A stretch of DNA of 64,000 bases from Leptolyngbya sp. CCY15150 (GTDB taxonomy: Bacteria > Cyanobacteriota > Cyanobacteriia > RECH01), in NCBI RefSeq assembly GCF_016888135.1, contig NZ_JACSWB010000207.1, positions 186,001 through 250,000 of the forward strand, written 5' to 3'. Below are positions 11,153 to 20,741 of the stretch, in pieces; positions within the stretch are counted from its first letter, which is position 1, and each line of letters begins with the position of its first letter. The notes under the pieces were generated by a model, which had not been told where the DNA came from, did no database searches, and was given only the letters and a program-made list of their open reading frames with translations. The position numbers and the translations under genes were made by a program.

Positions 11153-11407
11153 CTGAATTGATCTGGAGTGTGACCTTGCACCGGTTCAGGCGTGGTTCGG
11201 CAGGTGTTGACGAGCGTATCCTGCATCCACGTCTGACAACGGATAATCTGTGTCCTAAGGACTCAGCTTACAAGGATAGCAGGGGACGATTCATTTGCCC
11301 TCTACAAAACACGTTTCCGATCTGCTCAATGGGTTAGGTTGCGCCACGCCTCACAACCGATCATGATCGAAGTTGGGTCTAGGGAAACCGACGGATGACG
11401 TCTCAGC

Positions 11408-12808
11408 TCATTCGCTTGCGATCGCCAGTCGATTGGGTAGTCGATCCTGACGGATCAAATCTAGGTAAGTTTCGCGTTGCAGGATGATACTTGCCTCGCC
11501 ATCCTGTACGAGCACCGCCGATGGCCGGGGGACCCGGTTGTAGTTGGATGCCATGCTGTAATTGTAGGCCCCTGTGCCTAGGATGACGAGGGTATCACCC
11601 GGTTGGGTTGTAGGTAGGGTGGTTTCTTGGATAATGATGTCACCGGATTCGCAGTGCTTGCCAGCGATCGCGACGGTTTCGGTGAGAGGGGCCGACATCT
11701 GGCTGGCGGCGACCGCTCGGTAGAGGGATTGATAGGTGATCGGGCGAGGGTTATCGGACATGCCGCCATCCACGGTCACATAGGTGCGAAGATTGGGAAC
11801 CACTTTCTGGCTGCCGACGGTGTAGGCGGTGACGCAGGCAGAACCAATTAGCGATCGCCCTGGTTCTGCAATCAGCTTGGGCAGAGGCAGTTGCCTGGTT
11901 TCACAGGCCCGTACCACGCCTTCGCAGATCACCTGGATCCAGTCATGGATGCTCGGCGGATCGTCGGACTCGGTGTAGCGAATGCCCAGACCACCGCCAA
12001 TGTCCAGTTCCCGCACCGGCAGACCAGCTTGGGCCGCCTTGTCTAGCCAGCCAGCCATCACATCGGTTAAATCTTGGTGGGGATTGAGTTCAAAAATCTG
12101 AGAGCCAATGTGGGCATGCAGCCCGGCACAGTCTAGGCCAGGCTGCTGGGCCACAAAAGTAAATACTTCATCCAACTGATCGGGATCAAAACCAAATTTG
12201 CTGTCGATGTGCCCGGTGCGAATGTAGTCGTGGGTGTGGCACTCGATGCCCGGCGTCAGGCGCAGCATGATCCGCACGGGAGCTTCGGTGTTAGCGGCGA
12301 TCGCCACCAGGGTCTCTAGCTCAAACCAGTTATCCACCACGATGGTGCAGTTAGCAACCACAGCCTGCTGCAGTTCATCGCGGCTCTTATTGTTGCCGTG
12401 GAAATAGAGGCGATCGCTAGGGACACCGGCTTGGAGGGCCGTGTAGAGTTCTCCGCCGGAAACGATGTCGATGCCTAGACCTTCACTGGCAGCGATCGCA
12501 CAAACCGCCAGACAGTTCCAGGCTTTGGAGGCATAAATGACCAGCGACTCGCCAGGATAATAGTGCCGAAACCCATCCCGGTATTGACGGCAGGCCGTAC
12601 GCAGGGTCTGTTCATCCAAAATGTAGAGCGGTGAACCAAACTGTTGAACCAGATCCACAACGTCACAGCCACCGATGGTGAGGTGATCTTGGCTGTTGAC
12701 CGCCGCCGTCAGCGGCATCAAAAATTGATTGGGCGATGGATCTTCAACCGTCCATTCAGGCAAAAATTGGCAACTATTTTGAAGACTAGCGGCAGGGGTC
12801 GAGACCAT
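11408..12808 (-). CDS. lysA: Diaminopimelate decarboxylase
   Basis: PLP-dependent decarboxylation of meso-diaminopimelate to lysine. The 466-residue protein has the PLP lysine in VIYASKAWNC near residues 88-97, the LHAHIGSQIF histidine motif near 235, the phosphate-binding glycine loop DIGGGLGIRY near 270, AEPGRSL near 317 and the CESGDII substrate motif near 388. The first ~35 residues form a Gln/Ser-rich extension not needed for the fold; ATG at 12808 is the first in-frame choice and homologs in cyanobacteria carry similar extensions. It leads the lysA-cdaA-uppS group and is divergent from rimI. Confidence 0.95.
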   Translation of the reverse strand: MVSTPAASLQNSCQFLPEWTVEDPSPNQFLMPLTAAVNSQDHLTIGGCDVVDLVQQFGSPLYILDEQTLRTACRQYRDGFRHYYPGESLVIYASKAWNCLAVCAIAASEGLGIDIVSGGELYTALQAGVPSDRLYFHGNNKSRDELQQAVVANCTIVVDNWFELETLVAIAANTEAPVRIMLRLTPGIECHTHDYIRTGHIDSKFGFDPDQLDEVFTFVAQQPGLDCAGLHAHIGSQIFELNPHQDLTDVMAGWLDKAAQAGLPVRELDIGGGLGIRYTESDDPPSIHDWIQVICEGVVRACETRQLPLPKLIAEPGRSLIGSACVTAYTVGSQKVVPNLRTYVTVDGGMSDNPRPITYQSLYRAVAASQMSAPLTETVAIAGKHCESGDIIIQETTLPTTQPGDTLVILGTGAYNYSMASNYNRVPRPSAVLVQDGEASIILQRETYLDLIRQDRLPNRLAIASE

Positions 12809-13226
12809 GAAAAGAACTATCCTTGCAACGTGCGGCTCTGGAGAACAGATCCATGGACAGTTAGCCTGGCAGATGAATCCGTCTAATTACCTAGTGTACA
12901 ATTACAAGCTGGCATCCTGCCGATCAATTCTACGGGTTCCCCAATCCATACCTATGCCCTTCGCTCCATCCCCTCTGTCGCCTCCTAGGGCAGCGATCGC
13001 CAACGGCTACTGATCCTGATCCAAGCTATCTAATCCAAGATCCTATCCTCCTGCTGTTGGCATGGCTGAATCAAGCTCTGAAACCGGAACGGGAGCAAGA
13101 TGTTCCCACAACCTTGATGGTGACCTGCGAGTGTGAGCGTCTCACTTACGTGCCAACGCAAGTCATACCGCGGTTCAGCAACGCCCTGCTGTTATCTGAT
13201 CCAATCCTTCTGTCTGCCTAACCCTC
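12809..13226. other. Divergent intergenic region, lysA / rimI
   Basis: 418 bp between divergent genes. I see no credible small gene, hairpin terminator or clear promoter box. The lysA side near 12885-12910 is relatively A+T-rich and could carry the lysA promoter. Confidence 0.4.
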
Positions 13227-13841
13227 ATGCCCTGCGTAGAACTTCATCCCCTGACAACCCAGCACTTAGCAGATGTTGTCCGCCTGGATCACCTTTGTTT
13301 TGGCGGATTATGGACGCAGGAGGGCTATCAACGAGAGGTCATCAGCCCCAATAGCGATTTACTGATGCTGCAGCGATCGCCCTCTGACACCTCAGACGAT
13401 GACCCATCTGACCCTACCCTGATTGGCGTTGCCTGCTGCTGGGCCATCCTCGACGAAGCTCACATCACTCTATTGGGCATCCATCCCCGCTATCAACGGC
13501 AGGGCTTAGGACAGGCGGCTTTGCTGACGCTTCTCTCCCTAGCGCGCCATCGCGGCCTGCAGTGGGCCACCCTAGAAGTTCGTGATTCCAACCAAGCAGC
13601 GCGCTCCCTCTATGCTCACTACGGCTTCCATGAAGTGGGACGGCGGCGACGCTACTATGCCGACACTGGAGAGGATGCGCTGATTTTATGGTGCAAGGGT
13701 TTGCAAACGGATGACTTTGGCGATCGCCTCCAGCACGACTGGCAGCAGGTTCACCAACGCCTGCAGCAGCACGGCTGGCAGTTGACGAGTTCTGTGGGGG
13801 CGATCGCCCCTTTTTTACAGCCTGAGAACGGAGCACCGTGA
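13227..13841 (+). CDS. rimI: Ribosomal protein S18-alanine N-acetyltransferase (GNAT family)
   Basis: GNAT acetyltransferase predicted to acetylate the N-terminus of ribosomal protein S18. The 204-residue protein has the acetyl-CoA loop in RYQRQGLGQAALL near residues 90-102, then LEVRDSNQAARSLYAHYGFHE near 113-133, which is a strong RimI signature, and RRYYADTGEDALIL near 138. A ~55-residue C-terminal tail beyond the GNAT fold is lineage-specific. ATG at 13227; the spacing from lysA is 418 bp. Placement between lysA and clpC is common in cyanobacteria. A different GNAT substrate cannot be excluded. Confidence 0.85.
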   Translation: MPCVELHPLTTQHLADVVRLDHLCFGGLWTQEGYQREVISPNSDLLMLQRSPSDTSDDDPSDPTLIGVACCWAILDEAHITLLGIHPRYQRQGLGQAALLTLLSLARHRGLQWATLEVRDSNQAARSLYAHYGFHEVGRRRRYYADTGEDALILWCKGLQTDDFGDRLQHDWQQVHQRLQQHGWQLTSSVGAIAPFLQPENGAP

Positions 13842-14208
13842 CCGATATCCTTTACCGTTCATCGCAAATCTTCACAAAACGCAATAATTCACCCCCTAAT
13901 CTCAGGACTGTGATCCCCAACCTAGCCCTTGCCTAGAGCGACATTCAGAGCGCAGGGGGCTTCGCCACCGCCGCCCAGCCCTATTCATCGTCCTTGACGC
14001 GTCCTTTGATTTCTGCTAATAGATTTCCCTTGGGGCAGAAAATATACATCTTCGGCATTTTTTCCCGTTTAGGGACTCGCAACAGGCTTAATGTCGGCTC
14101 GGTCTTCGGAAATCCCTACCCCTCCTCCGTCGTTGTTGGGTAACAGGCGGATGGATTTGCTGTGCTAAAATCAGCGTACCGGCACGCAGCAGGTGATGGA
14201 AAAACGCC
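13842..14208. other. Intergenic region rimI-clpC
   Basis: 367 bp ahead of clpC. I see no convincing terminator for rimI and no inverted-repeat heat-shock operator such as CIRCE. TAAAAT about 45 bp upstream of the clpC ATG is a possible -10 box, but a matching -35 is not clear. Confidence 0.35.
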
Positions 14209-16689
14209 ATGTTTGAACGCTTCACAGAAAAAGCTATTAAAGTGATCATGTTGGCTCAGGAAGAAGCTCGTCGCCTGGGTCACAACTTCGTGGGGACAGA
14301 GCAAATTCTCCTCGGCTTAATTGGAGAAGGAACTGGCGTCGCCGCCAAAGTCCTCAAGTCAATGGGGGTCAACCTCAAAGACGCTCGGATTGAGGTCGAG
14401 AAAATCATCGGTCGAGGCTCCGGCTTCGTCGCTGTTGAGATTCCATTTACCCCTCGAGCCAAGCGAGTGCTGGAGTTATCTCTCGAAGAAGCTCGTCAGT
14501 TAGGCCACAACTACATCGGCACAGAGCATCTGCTTCTGGGCTTGATTCGTGAAGGCGAAGGTGTCGCCGCTAGAGTCCTAGAAAATCTGGGCGTTGACCT
14601 ATCGAAGGTGCGCACCCAGGTGATCCGGATGCTGGGCGAAACGGCTGAGGTCTCCGCTGGAGGGGGTCAAGGTCGCACCAAAACTCCAACCCTGGATGAA
14701 TTTGGCTCCAACCTGACTCAGATGGCTGGCGAAGGGAAGCTCGACCCGGTCGTGGGTCGGCAGAAAGAAATTGAGCGGGTCATTCAAATCCTGGGACGCC
14801 GTACCAAGAACAATCCTGTGCTCATCGGTGAGCCTGGGGTTGGTAAAACAGCGATCGCCGAGGGTCTAGCCCAGCGCATTTCCAATAACGACATTCCAGA
14901 CATTCTGGAAGAAAAGCGCGTAGTGACCCTGGATATCGGACTCTTAGTTGCCGGTACCAAGTATCGCGGTGAATTTGAAGAACGGCTGAAGAAAATCATG
15001 GACGAAATCCGCCAAGCGGGTAACGTCATCCTCGTGATTGATGAAGTCCACACCCTGATTGGCGCGGGCGCTGCTGAAGGTGCCATTGATGCCGCCAATA
15101 TTCTCAAGCCAGCCTTGGCTCGGGGTGAACTTCAGTGCATCGGTGCTACCACCCTAGATGAGTATCGCAAACACATCGAACGCGATGCGGCTCTAGAACG
15201 CCGGTTCCAACCGGTAATGGTGGGTGAACCCTCGGTCGATGAAACCATCGAAATCTTGCATGGTCTTCGCGATCGCTACGAGCAGCACCATAAGCTGCGC
15301 ATTTCCGATGAAGCCCTAGAGGCTGCCGCCAAACTCTCTGATCGATACATTTCCGATCGCTTCCTGCCGGATAAGGCGATTGACTTGGTCGATGAAGCAG
15401 GGTCACGGGTGCGTTTGATTAATTCGCAGCTACCGCCCGCCGCCAAAGAACTGGACAAAGAACTCCGCCAAGTGCTTCGCGAGAAGGACGACGCAGTGCG
15501 TTCCCAAGACTTTGACCGCGCTGGTGAATTGCGCGATCGCGAAATGGAAATCAAAGCTGAGATCCGAGCGATCGCTCAGAACAAAAAGACAGAATCTGCC
15601 AACGACAATAGCGATGCCTCTCCCGTAGTGACGGAAGAAGATATTGCTCACATCGTGGCCTCGTGGACGGGAGTGCCGGTGAACAAACTCACCGAGTCGG
15701 AGTCGGAAAAACTCCTGCACATGGAAGATACCCTCCACACCCGATTGATTGGTCAAGACGAAGCGGTGAAAGCCGTATCGCGCGCCATTCGCCGGTCTCG
15801 CGTGGGTCTGAAAAACCCCAACCGGCCGATTGCTAGCTTTATCTTCTCTGGGCCCACCGGGGTTGGGAAGACGGAGTTGACCAAGTCCTTGGCAGCCTAC
15901 TTCTTCGGATCTGAAGAAGCCATGATTCGCCTAGACATGTCGGAATTCATGGAGCGGCACACCGTCTCGAAGCTGATTGGTTCTCCTCCGGGCTATGTCG
16001 GCTACAACGAAGGCGGTCAGCTCACCGAAGCTGTGCGTCGTCGTCCTTATACGGTGGTGCTCTTCGATGAAATTGAGAAGGCTCACCCTGATGTCTTCAA
16101 TATGCTGTTGCAAATCTTGGAAGATGGTCGCCTGACCGATGCCAAGGGACGCACCGTAGACTTCAAGAACACCCTGATCATCATGACCTCGAACATTGGG
16201 TCGCGGGTCATTGAGAAAGGTGGCGGCGGTCTGGGCTTTGAGTTCTCCGAAGAAAGTGCTGAAGAAGCTCAATACGCTCGAATTCGCAACCTAGTTCAAG
16301 AAGAGCTGAAAAGCTCCTTCAAGCCTGAGTTCCTCAACCGTTTGGACGAAATTATCGTCTTCCGTCAGCTCACCAAGGATGAGGTGAAGGACATTGCGAC
16401 GATTCTTCTCAAGGAAGTCTTTGTCCGTCTTCAGGAAAAAGGCATCCGCCTAGAAGTGACCGAACGCTTCAAGGATCGGTTGATTGATGAAGGCTACAAC
16501 CCCAGCTATGGTGCTCGCCCCTTGCGTCGGGCTATCATGCGGCTTCTAGAAGACAGCTTGGCGGAAGAAATTCTGTCGGGTCGAGTCAAGGAAGGCGACA
16601 CGGCGGTTGTGGATGTGGATGACGATGGGCAGGTGCGCGTCTCATCTTCAGAACAGCAGCGTGAGCTATTGCCTCAATCGGCTGATTAA
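14209..16689 (+). CDS. clpC: Clp protease ATP-binding subunit ClpC
   Basis: AAA+ unfoldase that feeds substrates to ClpP/ClpR and is essential in cyanobacteria and chloroplasts. The 826-residue product has two Clp_N repeats (residues 1-145, each with an LGHN-GTE-LLLGL pattern), AAA domain 1 with Walker A GEPGVGKT near 207-214 and [12 protein letters not shown] near 278, a UVR/middle coiled segment near 430-465, and AAA domain 2 with GPTGVGKTE near 547 and the [18 protein letters not shown] pore-loop block near 587. The [10 protein letters not shown] start is canonical. A strong terminator follows the stop. Confidence 0.98.
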   Translation: MFERFTEKAIKVIMLAQEEARRLGHNFVGTEQILLGLIGEGTGVAAKVLKSMGVNLKDARIEVEKIIGRGSGFVAVEIPFTPRAKRVLELSLEEARQLGHNYIGTEHLLLGLIREGEGVAARVLENLGVDLSKVRTQVIRMLGETAEVSAGGGQGRTKTPTLDEFGSNLTQMAGEGKLDPVVGRQKEIERVIQILGRRTKNNPVLIGEPGVGKTAIAEGLAQRISNNDIPDILEEKRVVTLDIGLLVAGTKYRGEFEERLKKIMDEIRQAGNVILVIDEVHTLIGAGAAEGAIDAANILKPALARGELQCIGATTLDEYRKHIERDAALERRFQPVMVGEPSVDETIEILHGLRDRYEQHHKLRISDEALEAAAKLSDRYISDRFLPDKAIDLVDEAGSRVRLINSQLPPAAKELDKELRQVLREKDDAVRSQDFDRAGELRDREMEIKAEIRAIAQNKKTESANDNSDASPVVTEEDIAHIVASWTGVPVNKLTESESEKLLHMEDTLHTRLIGQDEAVKAVSRAIRRSRVGLKNPNRPIASFIFSGPTGVGKTELTKSLAAYFFGSEEAMIRLDMSEFMERHTVSKLIGSPPGYVGYNEGGQLTEAVRRRPYTVVLFDEIEKAHPDVFNMLLQILEDGRLTDAKGRTVDFKNTLIIMTSNIGSRVIEKGGGGLGFEFSEESAEEAQYARIRNLVQEELKSSFKPEFLNRLDEIIVFRQLTKDEVKDIATILLKEVFVRLQEKGIRLEVTERFKDRLIDEGYNPSYGARPLRRAIMRLLEDSLAEEILSGRVKEGDTAVVDVDDDGQVRVSSSEQQRELLPQSAD

Positions 16690-16764
16690 AACCTAGCTTG
16701 TGTAGTTAAGGTCGGATAACCGGCTCAGACTGCCAGCTTAGAATCCCAACGGGGATCATAGTTT

Positions 16765-16803
16765 AAGAACGGTAGAGTATGGATAGCTCTACCGTTCTTT
16801 TTT
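16765..16803 (+). terminator. Strong Rho-independent terminator after clpC
   Basis: A perfect 13-bp stem, AAGAACGGTAGAG at 16765-16777 with CTCTACCGTTCTT at 16787-16799, encloses a 9-nt loop and runs into a T-tract ending at 16803. The next base pair starts the ATG of the following gene. It lies 76 bp after the clpC stop. Confidence 0.93.
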
Positions 16804-17655
16804 ATGGCTAGACGTGATCAACGCCAAGCGCTATCCGAGGAAACCTATCCCTGGATTGTGACCTGGGAGATGGCCTACGCCTATCTGCATCAGGGCGCAA
16901 CGTTGCTAGACGCCAGGGGCAAAACCTGGACACCCCGTTTTTCCAAAGTTCGACGCATTCAGTGGCAGTGGTTTACTCCCCATGAACCCACTCAGCGGGG
17001 TTGCTTACTCAACCAAGATGTTCAGCTAAGCAACCTCATCCACCGCTTAGGGATTACCGATGCGCCAGTCCTTGTTGTAGGTGATGCCCACCATGGCTGG
17101 GGGCAAGAGGGACGGATTGTTTGGATGCTGCGATCGCTTGGCCATCCTGCCGCTTGCTGGGTGGATGGGGGCTGGGCCGCGCTGCCATCACAACCAATTC
17201 CCCAAACACCACCGTCCTGCAGGCCAACGTTGTCGATCGAGCGGGTTCCCACTTGGACGATCGATCGAGAAACTCTGCGCCATCTGATCACTCAGCCAGG
17301 AGGCGATCGCCCTTGGGTAGTGCTTGACGTTCGTACGCTTGCCGAGTACCAGGGTGCCCTGCTCCATGGAGAATGCCGAGGTGGCCATCTGCCGGGAGCC
17401 CTACACCTTGATAGTCGGGATTGCTTAACTCCGCAAGGCTACCTACGATCTGCTGCAGAGATAGGCAATCGCCTGGCCCAGCATGGAATTACGCGTCAGC
17501 ACCGTATTATTACGTACTGCACCGGCGGCATTCGCTCGGCTTGGATGACCACCGTACTAGTGCAGTTGGGGTATGTCGCTCAAAACTATGCGGGGTCGAT
17601 GTGGGAATGGAGTGCGGGAGCTGCCCAGGACTATCCCCTTGTTTGTCCTAAGTAG
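16804..17655 (+). CDS. Tandem rhodanese-domain sulfurtransferase
   Basis: 283 residues with two rhodanese-like modules. The N-terminal module (~17-125) has the fold pattern TLLDARG ... APVLVVGDAHHGWGQEGR but lacks the active-site Cys (GDA in its place). The C-terminal module (~150-275) has VLDVRTLAEYQG and the active loop ITYCTGGIRSAW with Cys near 238. This inactive-plus-active layout is that of thiosulfate or 3-mercaptopyruvate sulfurtransferases; substrate unknown. The first ATG sits directly on the U-tract of the clpC terminator and has no ribosome binding site; later options are GTG at 16858 and ATG at 16870, the latter just after GGGAG, but these would trim conserved-looking residues. 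Start is therefore uncertain. Confidence 0.75.
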   Translation: MARRDQRQALSEETYPWIVTWEMAYAYLHQGATLLDARGKTWTPRFSKVRRIQWQWFTPHEPTQRGCLLNQDVQLSNLIHRLGITDAPVLVVGDAHHGWGQEGRIVWMLRSLGHPAACWVDGGWAALPSQPIPQTPPSCRPTLSIERVPTWTIDRETLRHLITQPGGDRPWVVLDVRTLAEYQGALLHGECRGGHLPGALHLDSRDCLTPQGYLRSAAEIGNRLAQHGITRQHRIITYCTGGIRSAWMTTVLVQLGYVAQNYAGSMWEWSAGAAQDYPLVCPK

Positions 17656-17874
17656 GAAGCCATAACGATCTTAAATTTCTCTCAAACCCTGATGAGCAAA
17701 GGGTTTAGACTCCGCTCAAGCCGGCAAGTTAGCTTCATTGAATGGAGCCACCTCCTGAGCAAGATCCAAGATTCATGCTTCTACGGTTGTCTATTTCGTT
17801 GATGCGGGAGTTCTAGATCGTGACTCCGGGAAATTGCGGAGAGAAGTGTCCCGAGAGCGATCGCCAATTCAGAC

Positions 17875-17929
17875 AAAAAAAAACCCAGTGGCGAACCACC
17901 GGGTCGTGTGAACATCTACCATCATCATT
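17875..17929 (-). ncRNA. Predicted ~55-nt small RNA with intrinsic terminator
   Basis: On the minus strand TATAAT (17936-17941) lies 17 bp from ATTACA (17959-17964), predicting a start near 17929. The transcript would end in a 9-bp stem with a UUCG loop (17883-17904) followed by eight U. One stem position is a G-U pair in the minus-strand RNA but an A-C mismatch on the plus strand, so the hairpin is built for minus-strand transcription. The RNA contains an ATG-ATG-ATG and a 19-codon frame (MMMVDVHTTRWFATGFFFV) that runs through the hairpin, probably by chance. It lacks the unpaired ACUCCUCACAC core of Yfr1. I do not recognise it. Confidence 0.6.
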
Positions 17930-17935
17930 AACCCC

Positions 17936-17964
17936 ATTATAAGTGAATTTACTCTCGGTGTAAT
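17936..17964 (-). promoter_or_regulatory. Promoter of the predicted small RNA
   Basis: Minus-strand -10 box TATAAT, a perfect match, 17 bp downstream of ATTACA (four of six matches to TTGACA). Confidence 0.6.
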
Positions 17965-18319
17965 CACCAAAATCATCTTTTTCTCAAAAAAATTACGGAA
18001 TCCATCTCGTGAAGCGGCAGAGTGGCTACGCAAACCTACGTACAAAATCCCTGAAACTCCCGCATGATGGGTCTTACCCCCTGTGACGGCATGGGAGAAA
18101 AGCTACGTATTTACTCGTGATTAGAATTTCTTATGAGTTAGATCTTAGTGCCCAAGACAGAAAGGCAGGGTGATCGAGGGGGCTCAGAACCTCAAATATC
18201 CCACCGTGGCGAGGGCAGGAGAGATGCCGCCGATGGTCTGGGGCGATCGCGATACAATGGCAAGGCTCGAAGCGTGGCCAAAACCCAGGCGATCGCGCAC
18301 CTATCCTAGCCTACTCACC

Positions 18320-20146
18320 ATGAAGCAGCCATCTCTTTCCCAAAAATATCGTCTACCCTCTCGGTCATCCACCTTAGCTGCTCAACCAGCCCATCCCCTG
18401 AAACGACTGCTCACCTACGGTAAAGCCTATCGGCGGCAGGTGTGGTGGTCGGTAACCTGCTCAGTGCTCAACAAGCTGTTTGACCTTGCCCCCCCCGCGT
18501 TGATTGGGATCGCCGTGGATGTGGTGGTGGAGCAGGAGCAGTCTCTCATCGCTTCCTTTGGGGTGCGCAGCATTCTTGGGCAATTGCTGGTGTTGTCAGG
18601 CTTAACCCTGGTGATTTGGGGCTTAGAGTCTGCCTTTGAATATGCCTACGATCGCCTCTGGCGCAACCTAGCCCAAACCATTCAGCATGATCTGCGCATT
18701 GATGCCTACCGCCACCTCCAGGATCTAGAGCTGGCCTACTTCGAGAACCGCAACACCGGCGAACTCATGGCCATCTTGAATGATGACGTCAACCAGCTTG
18801 AGCGATTTCTCGATCGGGGAGCCAATGATCTCCTCCAGGTAGCCACCACGGTCATCGTCATTGGAGCGGCATTTTTCATCTTGGCACCGGGCGTGGCTTG
18901 GATGGCGATGCTGCCCATGCCGTTCATTTTGTGGGGATCGATTGTCTTCCAAAAACGCCTAGCGCCCCTCTACAGCGAGGTGCGTGAAAAGGTGAGTGTG
19001 CTCAACAGCCGTCTATCGAACAATCTCAGCGGCATCACAACCATTAAGAGCTTTACCACCGAAGCCTACGAAATTGAGCGGGTTACCCTAGAAAGTGAGG
19101 CCTATCGGCAGAGTAATCGGCGGGCGATCGCCTTCAGTGCGGCGTTTGTCCCATTGATCCGCCTGATCATCTTGGTGGGGTTTACTGCCACCTTGCTCTA
19201 CGGTGGCTTGGCGGCAGCGGCAGGCAGCCTATCCGTGGGTACCTACAGCGTCCTCGTCTTTCTCACCCAGCGTCTGCTTTGGCCGCTCACCCGCTTGGGA
19301 GAAACGTTGGATCAGTATCAGCGGGCCATGGCCTCCACCACGCGGGTGATGAACTTGCTGGATACCCCCATGGCGATCCCGTCGGGCACCCTAGCGCGTC
19401 CCCTTCCCGCCATTCAAGGGGAGGTGATATTTGACCAAGTGAGCTTCGCCTATCCCGATCGCCCGCCGATCTTGAACCAGCTCTCCCTGCATATCCCAGC
19501 GGGTAAGACCATTGCCATTGTTGGCTCTACGGGGTCTGGCAAAAGTACCCTCGTGAAACTACTGCTGCGGTTCTACGATATTGACTCGGGCAGCATCACC
19601 CTGGATGGAACGGAGCTGCGAGATATCCAGCTCCAGGATCTGCGGCGGGCGATTGGCTTGGTCAGCCAGGACGTCTTCCTGTTCCACGGCAGCGTGGCGG
19701 ACAATATTCGCTATGGCAGTCCCGACACGACGGATGCCGATGTGATTGCTGCGGCCGCGATCGCCGAGGCCCACGAGTTTATTCAACAGCTCCCCCAGGG
19801 ATACGCCACGATAGTTGGGGAACGGGGGCAAAAACTATCGGGCGGGCAGCGGCAACGGTTGGCGATCGCCCGCGCCGTGTTGAAAAATCCACCGATTTTA
19901 ATCTTGGATGAAGCCACGTCAGCCGTGGACAACGAAACCGAAGCGGCGATCCAGCGATCCCTAGATCGGATTACCCAAAACCGTACCACCATCGCCATCG
20001 CCCACCGCCTGTCTACCATTCGCAACGCGGACTGTATTTATGTGATGGAACAGGGGCGATTGATCGAGCAGGGGCTGCACGACGACCTGCTAGGCAAGAA
20101 CCAGGTCTATGCTGGTCTATGGCGGATCCAGATGGGGCAGCGTTAG
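18320..20146 (+). CDS. ABC exporter, fused permease and ATPase
   Basis: A 608-residue half-transporter of the B-family (MsbA/LmrA-like) that should work as a homodimer. Six membrane helices span residues ~40-330, with the intracellular loop [20 protein letters not shown] near 140. The nucleotide-binding domain has Walker [10 protein letters not shown] near 401, LSGGQRQR near 505, Walker [13 protein letters not shown] near 524 and AHRLST near 560. Substrate unknown; lipids, drugs and peptides are all possible. The start is the ATG at 18320 ([10 protein letters not shown]); the frame extends 150 bp upstream to a GTG, but that stretch is unlike the family. Its stop overlaps the convergent cyclo-ligase gene by 4 bp. 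Confidence 0.9.
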   Translation: MKQPSLSQKYRLPSRSSTLAAQPAHPLKRLLTYGKAYRRQVWWSVTCSVLNKLFDLAPPALIGIAVDVVVEQEQSLIASFGVRSILGQLLVLSGLTLVIWGLESAFEYAYDRLWRNLAQTIQHDLRIDAYRHLQDLELAYFENRNTGELMAILNDDVNQLERFLDRGANDLLQVATTVIVIGAAFFILAPGVAWMAMLPMPFILWGSIVFQKRLAPLYSEVREKVSVLNSRLSNNLSGITTIKSFTTEAYEIERVTLESEAYRQSNRRAIAFSAAFVPLIRLIILVGFTATLLYGGLAAAAGSLSVGTYSVLVFLTQRLLWPLTRLGETLDQYQRAMASTTRVMNLLDTPMAIPSGTLARPLPAIQGEVIFDQVSFAYPDRPPILNQLSLHIPAGKTIAIVGSTGSGKSTLVKLLLRFYDIDSGSITLDGTELRDIQLQDLRRAIGLVSQDVFLFHGSVADNIRYGSPDTTDADVIAAAAIAEAHEFIQQLPQGYATIVGERGQKLSGGQRQRLAIARAVLKNPPILILDEATSAVDNETEAAIQRSLDRITQNRTTIAIAHRLSTIRNADCIYVMEQGRLIEQGLHDDLLGKNQVYAGLWRIQMGQR

Positions 20147-20727
20147 TCGATGGAGCTGATGGAGTAGAGAGCCTGATCCGTACAAACCGCCTGTAGCGGT
20201 CGATCCCAGGGATCGGCAGGAAGCTGGGGTAGGTAGCCGTGGTGGAACACAATGCCCAGGGTGGGGATCGCTTGCCAATCCGGTTGGCTGAGCAGGCGAT
20301 CGTAAAAGCCGCCACCATAGCCCAGTCGATAGCCTCGGCGATCGCAGGCCACGGCGGGGATCAGCATCAGATCAACCCCCTGGGGATCAAGGATCGGTCG
20401 CTGGGATCGCGGTTCTGGAATACCGTAGGCTCCCGCTTGCCAATGGCTGGGATCACCGGGATCGATCTGGTGCCAGATTAGCGATCGCCCCTGACAGCGC
20501 GGCATCCCCCAACGGATCCAGGAACAGGCGGTGAACAACGGACGTAGGTCGGGCTCTTGGCGAATGCTGAAGTAGGCGAGTACCGTCTTGGCCTGATGCA
20601 GTTGGTCACTGGCTTGGAGATGGGCACAGAGGCGATCGCTGGCCTGCTGCCAGTCGTGCACCGTCATGGCTTGACGATGGGCCAGGAGCGATCGACGGAG
20701 GGATGGCTTATCTAGACTCGTAGACAT
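20143..20727 (-). CDS. 5-formyltetrahydrofolate cyclo-ligase
   Basis: ATP-dependent conversion of 5-formyl-THF to 5,10-methenyl-THF in one-carbon metabolism. The 194-residue protein has an N-terminal Lys/Arg-rich helix ([13 protein letters not shown]), [16 protein letters not shown] near 48 and the family's nucleotide motif [16 protein letters not shown] near 136-151. I chose the ATG at 20727 (MSTSLDKPS), which has GGAG six bases upstream, over an ATG 12 bp earlier with no ribosome binding site. It follows sasA by 14 bp in the same direction, so the two are probably cotranscribed, and it overlaps the ABC exporter tail to tail by 4 bp. Confidence 0.9.
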   Translation of the reverse strand: MSTSLDKPSLRRSLLAHRQAMTVHDWQQASDRLCAHLQASDQLHQAKTVLAYFSIRQEPDLRPLFTACSWIRWGMPRCQGRSLIWHQIDPGDPSHWQAGAYGIPEPRSQRPILDPQGVDLMLIPAVACDRRGYRLGYGGGFYDRLLSQPDWQAIPTLGIVFHHGYLPQLPADPWDRPLQAVCTDQALYSISSID

Positions 20728-20741
20728 GGCTTGCTCCATGC

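Larger units (their letters stand above)
17656..18319. other. Intergenic region with predicted sRNA
   Basis: 664 bp between the rhodanese gene and the ABC exporter. The minus strand at about 17875-17964 holds a promoter and terminator for a small RNA (listed separately). The rest shows no gene that I can support. An open frame through 18170-18319 is in frame with the exporter but begins with GTG and encodes low-complexity sequence, so I left it out of that gene. Confidence 0.5.

Noticed and set aside
17880-17925. 19-codon frame within the predicted sRNA as a real peptide
   Set aside because: It runs through the terminator stem and ends in the U-tract; the reading is more likely chance, though not excluded.
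18170-18319. N-terminal extension of the ABC exporter from a GTG
   Set aside because: The extra 50 residues are unlike any exporter N-terminus; ATG at 18320 fits the family.
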